From: Candidatus Woesearchaeota archaeon
GTDB lineage: Archaea > Nanobdellota > Nanobdellia > Woesearchaeales > UBA11576
Direction of reading: 5' to 3'
DNA length: 8,163 bases
Assembly: GCA_027083015.1 (NCBI GenBank)
Contig: JALWQS010000027.1
Span: 1 to 8,163 of the forward strand
How positions within the stretch are numbered: the first letter of the stretch is position 1; each line of letters opens with the position of its first letter. The notes under the pieces are model-generated. The model saw nothing but the letters and a program-made list of their open reading frames with translations. It searched no databases and had not been told where the DNA came from. Both the position numbers and the translations under genes were made by a program. Below are positions 1 to 4,604 of this stretch, piece after piece.

Positions 1-69
1 ACAAGAAAAAGTTCTGTAACAGAAAAGATGAGAAGTTTTGACATGCAATTCAGCGATATGTGGATCTAA
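1..69 (+). CDS. C-terminal tail of an upstream gene (partial)
   Basis: Frame 1 is open from the first base to a TAA at 67-69 and gives the last 22 residues of a protein, ending in FDMQFSDMWI. The mix of polar and aromatic residues reads like a real C-terminus, but the piece is too short to assign to a family. The next gene has its ribosome-binding site only 24 nt after this stop, so the two are probably co-transcribed. Confidence 0.5.
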   Translation, partial: TRKSSVTEKMRSFDMQFSDMWI

Positions 70-93
70 ACCCGCACCCAAAAAATAAACCAA

Positions 94-99
94 GAGGTG
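94..99 (+). promoter_or_regulatory. Ribosome-binding site of the 57-aa gene
   Basis: GAGGTG, continuing as GAGGTGAT, is complementary to the archaeal 16S rRNA 3' end. It ends 6 nt before the ATG at 106. The GTG inside it (97-99) is part of the binding site and not a start codon, which sets the gene start at 106. Confidence 0.75.
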
Positions 100-105
100 A
101 TAACA

Positions 106-279
106 ATGACTATAAGATTCAAAAAAGCCAGAGATTTTGAAAGGATAAAGATGCTAAGAGAGATAGAACAAGAACTGTACAAAGAAGACCTTAAAGAACC
201 TTACACTAACCAAAGAAGAAACAACAACCAAGAAGATCTACTGGACTACGGATTTATAGAGAGTGATATGACCGCTTAA
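106..279 (+). CDS. Small hypothetical protein, 57 aa
   Basis: I do not recognise this protein. It is short, hydrophilic and highly charged. It starts MTIRFKKARDFERIK, probably forms a charged helix over residues 5-35, then has an Asn/Gln/Arg-rich stretch (NQRRNNNQ) and a C-terminal LLDYGFIESD segment. There is no signal peptide, membrane segment or metal-binding cysteine. The start is chosen because a strong GAGGTGAT site lies 6 nt upstream. It follows the upstream gene by 36 nt and is followed by a terminator hairpin, so it is probably the last gene of that operon. The good ribosome-binding site and A-rich codon use like its neighbours support a real gene. Confidence 0.6.
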   Translation: MTIRFKKARDFERIKMLREIEQELYKEDLKEPYTNQRRNNNQEDLLDYGFIESDMTA

Positions 280-334
280 GAAAAAAGAAAAAAGCACAAA
301 TCAAATTCTTTGCTGCCTCAAATCTAACCGCCTA

Positions 335-366
335 ACCCCCATTACGGGGGTGCTCTTTCTTTTTCA
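335..366 (+). terminator. GC-rich hairpin followed by a T-rich tract
   Basis: ACCCCC (335-340) pairs perfectly with GGGGGT (346-351) across the 5-nt loop ATTAC. It is followed by CTCTTTCTTTTT. It stands out in otherwise A-rich DNA, lies after the small gene ending at 279, and precedes a new promoter. It has the form of an intrinsic terminator. Archaeal termination usually depends on the T-rich tract, so the role of the hairpin itself is inferred. Confidence 0.6.
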
Positions 367-389
367 GAACAACAACAAAAGAAAAGGGA

Positions 390-398
390 TTTAAAAAG
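390..398 (+). promoter_or_regulatory. Archaeal TATA-box promoter for the small gene-tsaC operon
   Basis: TTTAAAAAG follows purine-rich AAAAGGGA, which resembles a BRE. The usual distance of about 26 nt puts transcription start near 420, giving a leader of roughly 20-30 nt before the GAGGTG site at 439. A second AT-rich match, ATATATAAAT (about 399-408), could serve instead. Confidence 0.5.
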
Positions 399-438
399 AT
401 ATATAAATGAAAAGCAAAATAGGGTTTACAGACATGTA

Positions 439-444
439 GAGGTG
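439..444 (+). promoter_or_regulatory. Ribosome-binding site with unusual start context
   Basis: GAGGTG here is the same core used by the genes at 106, 2264 and 4605, where the start codon follows after 5-6 nt. At that distance this site faces an ATA codon (451), and no ATG, GTG or TTG lies nearby in frame. The only in-frame standard start (GTG at 442) lies inside the site itself. Confidence 0.6.
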
Positions 445-669
445 GTCCCGATAATAGACTGGATAAGAAACCTATTCATAAAAGAACTAAGTGAAGAAGA
501 ACAAAAAGAACGAACAACAAACATAGAATTTCTAAAACAGACCATACTCAAAAAAGAGACAAAGACCAAGAACTACAAAGAGATGGACTTCTTAGTAGAC
601 GCAAGACCTAACATACAAATACCAAAACAAAAGAAAGAGAAAGGCATAGACTTCTTACTGACAGAATGA
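442..669 (+). CDS. Small hypothetical protein encoded just before tsaC
   Basis: I do not recognise the family. The protein is 75 aa if it starts at the GTG at 442, or about 72 aa if it starts at the ATA at 451, the position that fits the ribosome-binding site. An amphipathic N-terminal segment (IIDWIRNLFIKEL) is followed by a charged helix (EEEQKERTTNIEFLKQTILKK). The C-terminal third carries two similar short motifs, KEMDFLV and KGIDFLLTE, the second ending the protein. There are no cysteines and no signal peptide. Its TGA stop overlaps the tsaC ATG as ATGA, so translation of the two is probably coupled. The paired DFL motifs may be short protein-binding motifs; this is a guess from pattern alone. 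Confidence 0.6.
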   Translation: MVPIIDWIRNLFIKELSEEEQKERTTNIEFLKQTILKKETKTKNYKEMDFLVDARPNIQIPKQKKEKGIDFLLTE

Positions 670-1256
670 AAGTCATAAAGAAAAAAGAATTCCTGAAAAA
701 CAAAGAAAAATATATAGAATGGATAAAAGACGGAGCAGTATTTCTCTATCCTACAGACACGATCTATGGGATCGGCTGCAACGCAACAAAACCAGGACCA
801 GTCAAGTGGATAAGAAAAACAAAAGGAGGAGGTAGAAAAAGCCCGTTCTCAGTAATAGCACCAGGAAAAGAATGGATAAGAAAAAACTGTAAAACAAACG
901 AAAAATACCTCAAAAAACTTCCAGGACCATACACACTGATCTTCAAGATGAAAAAGAGATGCGTATCAGTAGAATGCTCAAGAGAGAGCCTGGGAGTAAG
1001 GATACCAAAAAACTGGTTCAGCAAGATAGTGGAAGAAGCAGGCGTTCCAGTAGTGACCACATCAGTAAACAAACATGGAGAGAAACCAGCAACAGGATTA
1101 AAAAACGTACCTAAAGACATAAAAAGAGCAGTAGATTTCGCGATCGAAGACGGAATAATAAAAAACCCGCCTTCCACAATCATAGACCTAAGAAGAAAAA
1201 AAGCAAAAGTGATAAGAAGAACCAAAAAAGAAAAGAAACAGAAAAAAAGAAAGTAA
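666..1256 (+). CDS. tsaC: Threonylcarbamoyl-AMP synthase, TsaC/YrdC family (single domain)
   Basis: This family makes threonylcarbamoyl-AMP from threonine, bicarbonate and ATP, releasing pyrophosphate. It is the first step of t6A37 formation on tRNAs that read ANN codons; in archaea KEOPS/Kae1 performs the transfer. The YrdC signature is clear: YPTDTIYGIGCNA (residues 28-40), the basic region with R57 and K58 followed by PFSVIA (60-65), LPGPYT (85-90), LGVRIP (109-114), PVVTTSVN (128-135) and PSTIIDL (169-175). At 196 aa it has only the catalytic domain. The C-terminal Sua5 domain of many archaeal homologues is missing, and the protein ends in a very basic tail (176-196, mostly Lys and Arg). 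No ribosome-binding site precedes the ATG; it overlaps the previous stop as ATGA, implying coupled translation. Confidence 0.9.
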   Translation: MKVIKKKEFLKNKEKYIEWIKDGAVFLYPTDTIYGIGCNATKPGPVKWIRKTKGGGRKSPFSVIAPGKEWIRKNCKTNEKYLKKLPGPYTLIFKMKKRCVSVECSRESLGVRIPKNWFSKIVEEAGVPVVTTSVNKHGEKPATGLKNVPKDIKRAVDFAIEDGIIKNPPSTIIDLRRKKAKVIRRTKKEKKQKKRK

Positions 1257-1305
1257 GGACCAAAGGCGCAACAAGAACAGGAAAGAAAAAAGAAAAAACA
1301 ATAAA

Positions 1306-1965
1306 ATGAGTGTCGAGGACAAAACAAAAACAAAAGAAGAGAATAAAGAACTAAAGATACTAGCAGCTTCAGACCTTCACGGAGACACTGCACAGATAGA
1401 AAAACTAGCTACAGAAGCAGAAAAAGAAGATGTAGATCTGGTAGTGCTATGCGGAGACCTGACAATGGCAGAACAAAGCACAGACAACATACTGGGGCCG
1501 TTCATCAAAAAACACAAAAAAGTGCTGATAATACCTGGAAACCATGAATCCGTAGCCACAACAGAATTCATGGCAGAACTTTACGAACCAGACGCAAGAA
1601 ACATACACGGATACAGCGTAAGATACAAAGATGTAGGAATATTCGGAGCAGGAGGAGCAACGAATGTCGGACCAACAGCACCCATATCAGAAAATGAGAT
1701 GTACAATCTGCTAAAAAAAGGATTTGACAAGATAAAATACCTGAAAAAGAAGATTATGGTCACACACATACACCCAACAGAAAGCAAGATAGAAAAATTC
1801 TCAAAATTCGTCCCAGGATCGGAAGCAGTAAAAAAAGCAGTAGAAACATTCAAACCAGACGTACTACTCTGCGGACACGTACACGAAGCTGAAGGGTTAG
1901 AAGAAAAAATAGGAAAGACAAGAGTCATCAATGTAGGAAGAAAAGGAAAAATCATAAAACTTTAA
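1306..1965 (+). CDS. Calcineurin-like metallophosphoesterase
   Basis: All motifs of the two-metal metallophosphoesterase fold are present in order: D23-L-H25 (ASDLHGD), G50-D51 (LCGDL), G78-N79-H80-E81 (PGNHE), H154 (VTHIHP) and G190-H191-V-H193 (CGHVH). The protein is a soluble cytoplasmic type of 219 aa with no signal peptide, within the usual length of small archaeal phosphoesterases. The substrate cannot be told from sequence; phosphodiester, nucleotide or phosphoprotein cleavage are all possible. A Lys/Glu-rich leader of about 15 residues precedes the fold. The ATG is the only plausible start, but no GAGGTG-like site lies before it. It follows tsaC by 49 nt with no promoter or terminator seen between, so it is probably in the same operon. 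Confidence 0.88.
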   Translation: MSVEDKTKTKEENKELKILAASDLHGDTAQIEKLATEAEKEDVDLVVLCGDLTMAEQSTDNILGPFIKKHKKVLIIPGNHESVATTEFMAELYEPDARNIHGYSVRYKDVGIFGAGGATNVGPTAPISENEMYNLLKKGFDKIKYLKKKIMVTHIHPTESKIEKFSKFVPGSEAVKKAVETFKPDVLLCGHVHEAEGLEEKIGKTRVINVGRKGKIIKL

Positions 1966-2021
1966 GAACAAGACAGAACAAAAAGAAAGAAGAAAAAACA
2001 AAGTATAAAAAAATATTCAAA

Positions 2022-2105
2022 GTGGGAGTGCCGGAGCGGTCAAACGGGCTACGTTCAGGGCGTAGTAGCTTAGTGCTTACGAGGGTTCGAATCCCTTCTC
2101 CCACA
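2022..2105 (+). tRNA. tRNA-Leu (anticodon CAG), no intron
   Basis: A complete type II cloverleaf can be folded. The acceptor stem GTGGGAG (2022-2028) pairs with CTCCCAC (2098-2104), with discriminator A2105. The D stem is CCG/CGG (2031-2033, 2045-2047). The anticodon stem CTACG/CGTAG (2049-2053, 2061-2065) holds the loop TTCAGGG with anticodon CAG (2056-2058). The long variable arm of 15 nt (2066-2080) has an AGC/GCT stem. The T arm is GAGGG-TTCGAAT-CCCTT (2081-2097). Long variable arm, A73 and CAG all point to leucine (CUG codons). The loop is uninterrupted, so no splicing is needed, and CCA is not encoded. No T-run separates it from the phosphoesterase gene 56 nt upstream. The AT-rich TATAAAAAAATATT (2004-2017) is too close to the 5' end for a normal promoter, so read-through and processing is possible. 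Confidence 0.95.
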
Positions 2106-2200
2106 TCACATCATCCTTAAACTTTCTTAAATCTCAAAAAACAAGCAAGACCTAAAAATTATCCTAAAAACCGTACAAGAGTGAAAAAACAACACAAAAC

Positions 2201-2211
2201 CTATAAATATA
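2201..2211 (+). promoter_or_regulatory. TATA-box promoter of the lipoprotein gene
   Basis: CTATAAATATA is a close match to the archaeal TATA consensus and follows A-rich ACAAAAC. The expected transcription start is near 2232. That gives a leader of about 30 nt with the ribosome-binding site GAGGTG at 2253-2258, 5 nt before the ATG at 2264. Confidence 0.65.
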
Positions 2212-2263
2212 AGAGAAGTATCTGCACAAGTATCAAACCTAAACAAAACATCGAGGTGTAAAC

Positions 2264-2905
2264 ATGAAAAAACCTATCGTGATAATGCTGACGATAATTC
2301 TTATCATCTTGGTAGCAGCTTCAATAGGTTGCTCAAAACAAGAACCAAAAAAGAAACTGGTAAGCTCAAAACCAGTAAAAGATGACAGCGTAGAGATAAC
2401 AAAAGGAACAGAAGGAACTACAATGCCAGAAGCCAAATATGAAGAACCAAAAACAGAAGAAACAACACCAGGCTCAACAGGAACGACAGTAACAGCTCCA
2501 GAAACAAAAGGAACCGCAAGGTGTGACCAACTCACAGGAGCAGACTTCACAGAAACCATAGGCGGCACATGGACAAAAGAACCAGACTGTCCACAACACC
2601 CAGCCATGCCAAAAGGAGTAACAGTCTGCAGATGCAGCTATTCAGGACCAAGAATGTTCGTAGATGTAGAGACACAAACATATGACGAGAACTCAGAAGC
2701 AGAAAGAGTCTACAACATGTACTGCGAAGGAAACAGCGCAGCAAGTGTAGGAGACAAAGGCTGTACCTATCAATCACCATCAGGACCGAAAAATGTCTAT
2801 TTCAAGGACGGTAACTACTTCGTAAAAGTCAGCTGCGTGGGAGATAAATGCTCATTCGACCCATTAACAGAAGCAGCCAAGAAAGTACAGGCCACACTTG
2901 AATAA
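2264..2905 (+). CDS. Putative secreted lipoprotein with an eight-cysteine domain
   Basis: Residues 1-23 form a lipoprotein signal: KK, then a long hydrophobic core (IVIMLTIILIILVAA), then SIGC with lipidation candidate C23. Residues 24-85 are a flexible linker rich in Lys, Glu, Thr and Pro, as expected for a tether at the outer cell surface. Residues 86-213 form a compact domain with eight cysteines (87, 109, 122, 124, 154, 167, 191, 196), enough for four disulfides. The pattern of CDQLTGADF followed by GGTW, then CRCSY, VGDKGC and FKDGNYFVKVSC, loosely recalls DUF3558-like lipoproteins, but this is unproven. It has its own promoter and a GAGGTG site 5 nt before the ATG. The specific function is unknown; ligand binding or envelope upkeep are possible. 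Confidence 0.8.
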   Translation: MKKPIVIMLTIILIILVAASIGCSKQEPKKKLVSSKPVKDDSVEITKGTEGTTMPEAKYEEPKTEETTPGSTGTTVTAPETKGTARCDQLTGADFTETIGGTWTKEPDCPQHPAMPKGVTVCRCSYSGPRMFVDVETQTYDENSEAERVYNMYCEGNSAASVGDKGCTYQSPSGPKNVYFKDGNYFVKVSCVGDKCSFDPLTEAAKKVQATLE

Positions 2906-2958
2906 AAAAGAACAGAAAACAGAGAAAACAAAAAAATCATTTAATCGTTTAGTTTAAA

Positions 2959-2982
2959 TCTTTTATTTCATTCTTATTCTCT
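2959..2982 (+). terminator. T-rich tract ending the lipoprotein transcript
   Basis: The stretch TCTTTTATTTCATTCTTATT starts 54 nt after the lipoprotein stop. T-rich tracts like this are the main archaeal termination signal. It sits in the 99-nt gap between two converging genes. Confidence 0.45.
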
Positions 2983-3003
2983 AAAAAATAAGTTAGAGAG
3001 TAA
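2974..3003 (-). terminator. Hairpin after rtcB, with a T7 run further on
   Basis: An 11-bp stem (2974-2984 with 2993-3003, one G-T pair) closes an 8-nt loop right after the rtcB stop codon. On the minus strand a run of seven T (2936-2930) lies about 40 nt further in a T-rich stretch. Together these are likely to end the rtcB transcript. The hairpin could also act on the converging lipoprotein transcript. Confidence 0.45.
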
Positions 3004-3004
3004 C

Positions 3005-4408
3005 TTAACCCTTAACAACCCCTAAAGGAGTAAGACGAGCAACCTTCTTAGAGATCCCTGCCTTATGAACAGTATCAATGACAGACTCAATATCCTTATA
3101 GGCTTTAGGAGCTTCCTCAGCAAGAACCTTAGCACTGGTAGCACGAGCAACAATACCCTTATCACGCAGACTAGACCTTATATCCTCTCCCTTAAAGGAA
3201 CTGATAGCCTGGTGACGAGACATAGCACGACCAGCACCATGACAGGTAGAACCAAAAGTCTTCTCCATAGCAGTCTGAGTACCATGAAGAATGTAAGAAG
3301 CAGTACCCATACTTCCAGCTATAAGAGCTGGAGTGTCAGGGAAACTTCGCGTAGCACCCTTACGATGAACATAAAGCTTCCTCTTCTCACCATTGACAGT
3401 ATGCTCTTCAAACTTACAGATATTATGAGCGATAGCATAGATAGTATGCATATCCATATCCTTCCAAGAATGGTCAAAAACCTGCTCAAAACTCTCACGA
3501 ACCCACTGAGTCATGACCAGACGATTCGTAAAAGCATAATTGACAGCGCATTTCATAGCCTTAAAATAATCCTGCCCTTCTTCACTATTAGCAGGAGCGC
3601 AAACAAGCTGCTTATCAGGCAACTTAATACCATACTTCTGCGCAGCTTTTTCATGTATCTTAAGATAATCACTGGCAATCTCATGACCAAGACCACGAGA
3701 ACCACAATGCAGCATTATAACAACCTGGTCAGGCTGAAGATGATACTTCTCAGCATAAGCCTCGTCAAAGATCTTATCAACACGTTGAACCTCAAGAAAA
3801 TGATTACCAGCACCAAGAGTACCAAGCTGAGGAGCACCGCGCTTCTTAGCAGTATCAGAAACCTTATCAGGATCAGCGCCTGACATAACTCCATGCTCCT
3901 CGGTATTCTGAAGATCCTCCTTAACACCATAACCATTCTTAACAGCCCAATCACAGCCATTAACCAAAACCTCATCAAGCTCACTTCTCTGAAGACGAAG
4001 CTTACCCTTAGAACCTACACCACAAGGAATATTCTCAAAAAGCTTAGAAGTAAGCTCACGAATCTTAGACTGAACCTCGCTTACAGTAAGATTAGTGCGG
4101 ATCATATTTATACCGCAGTTGATATCAAAGCCAGTACAACCACTGGAAATGACACCCTCATCAGCATCAAAAGCACCCACAGCACCCATAGGCAAACCAT
4201 AACCGACATGAGCATCAGGCATAGCACAGACAGGCTCAACAACTCCAGGAAGCATAGCAACATTAGAAAGCTGTTTTATAGTATCAGATTCCATAGCATC
4301 CATAACCGCCTGATTAGCAAAAACCTTAGCATCAACAAGCATACCTTCACGAGCAGATTTAGGAAGGAGCCATTCGTAATCATTAAGTCTTTGTAATTTG
4401 TCCTTCAT
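3005..4408 (-). CDS. rtcB: RtcB RNA-splicing ligase (tRNA ligase)
   Basis: RtcB joins 2',3'-cyclic-phosphate or 3'-phosphate ends to 5'-OH ends with GTP and Mn2+. It seals tRNA exons after intron removal and takes part in RNA repair. Archaeal RtcB landmarks are all present: D95 and C98 (FDINCG), H203 (GAGNHFLE), H234 (LHCGSRGLGH), the HN pair at 328-329, RKGATR (349-354), GSMGTASY (365-372) and the guanylylated histidine H390 in CHGAGR. The protein is 467 aa and intein-free. The segment between RKGATR and GSMGTA is shorter than I recall in Pyrococcus RtcB, giving the slightly shorter length. The ATG at 4408 is chosen because GGTGAT lies just upstream; the TTG and GTG before it fall in that site. 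Silent positions favour T and G (GCT, GGT, CGT, AAG), unlike the A-ending codons of all the + strand genes. Confidence 0.96.
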   Translation of the reverse strand: MKDKLQRLNDYEWLLPKSAREGMLVDAKVFANQAVMDAMESDTIKQLSNVAMLPGVVEPVCAMPDAHVGYGLPMGAVGAFDADEGVISSGCTGFDINCGINMIRTNLTVSEVQSKIRELTSKLFENIPCGVGSKGKLRLQRSELDEVLVNGCDWAVKNGYGVKEDLQNTEEHGVMSGADPDKVSDTAKKRGAPQLGTLGAGNHFLEVQRVDKIFDEAYAEKYHLQPDQVVIMLHCGSRGLGHEIASDYLKIHEKAAQKYGIKLPDKQLVCAPANSEEGQDYFKAMKCAVNYAFTNRLVMTQWVRESFEQVFDHSWKDMDMHTIYAIAHNICKFEEHTVNGEKRKLYVHRKGATRSFPDTPALIAGSMGTASYILHGTQTAMEKTFGSTCHGAGRAMSRHQAISSFKGEDIRSSLRDKGIVARATSAKVLAEEAPKAYKDIESVIDTVHKAGISKKVARLTPLGVVKG

Positions 4409-4412
4409 AAGT

Positions 4413-4418
4413 ATCACC
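4413..4418 (-). promoter_or_regulatory. Ribosome-binding site of rtcB
   Basis: On the minus strand GGTGAT ends 4 nt before the ATG at 4408 (6 nt counted from the GGTG core). It rules out the in-frame GTG and TTG just upstream as starts. Confidence 0.65.
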
Positions 4419-4440
4419 AATAACCGAATAAAAGGGCATG

Positions 4441-4450
4441 TTTAAAAACC
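4441..4450 (-). promoter_or_regulatory. Probable rtcB promoter (TATA box)
   Basis: The minus strand reads GGTTTTTAAA after purine-rich CCCAAAG. Normal spacing would put transcription start near 4419-4424, right at the ribosome-binding site, so the rtcB leader would be very short. Confidence 0.4.
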
Positions 4451-4518
4451 TTTGGGAGAAAGAAACATAACAAAACATGACATTCCAATAATCCAGATAA
4501 AACCAAAATTCAGAAACC

Positions 4519-4529
4519 TTTATAAAAAT
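4519..4529 (+). promoter_or_regulatory. TATA-box promoter of the pyrophosphatase gene
   Basis: TTTATAAAAAT after CAGAAACC is a good TATA match. Transcription would start near 4549, leaving a leader of about 55 nt. It is divergent from the rtcB promoter about 75 nt away. The leader contains a small inverted repeat ATCAT-CAA-ATGAT (4554-4566) of unknown meaning. Confidence 0.55.
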
Positions 4530-4592
4530 AAAACCTCGTCAAAACCTAAAATAATCATCAAATGATCGTCAATAATCTGAAAAATAACAAAT

Positions 4593-4598
4593 GAGGTG
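4593..4598 (+). promoter_or_regulatory. Ribosome-binding site of the pyrophosphatase gene
   Basis: GAGGTG ends 6 nt before the ATG at 4605. The in-frame GTG at 4596 lies inside this site, so the protein starts at 4605 with MIDYVLG. Confidence 0.75.
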
Positions 4599-4604
4599 GG
4601 GTGC

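Noticed and set aside
407..439. Short upstream frame MKSKIGFTDM before the 442-669 gene
   Set aside because: The best TATA box puts transcription start after its ATG, and it has no ribosome-binding site, so it is probably not translated.
764..1393. 209-codon minus-strand frame over tsaC
   Set aside because: It is Phe/Leu-rich low-complexity sequence produced by reading the complement of A/G-rich coding DNA; tsaC on the + strand has every family motif.
2049..2065. Intron in the tRNA-Leu anticodon region
   Set aside because: The anticodon stem-loop is a perfect 5-bp stem with a 7-nt loop and no insertion.
3065..4396. Long plus-strand reading frames opposite rtcB
   Set aside because: They are Ser/Thr/Ile-rich shadows of the strongly conserved rtcB on the other strand, with no ribosome-binding sites.
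3005..4408. rtcB as a recently transferred gene because of its different codon use
   Set aside because: Intergenic DNA shows the same + strand A/C excess, so strand bias explains the difference without transfer; the gene also has an ordinary archaeal RtcB sequence and ribosome-binding site.
3005..4408. Intein in RtcB
   Set aside because: The active-site regions (FDINCG, CHGAGR and others) are continuous, and the length of 467 aa leaves no room.
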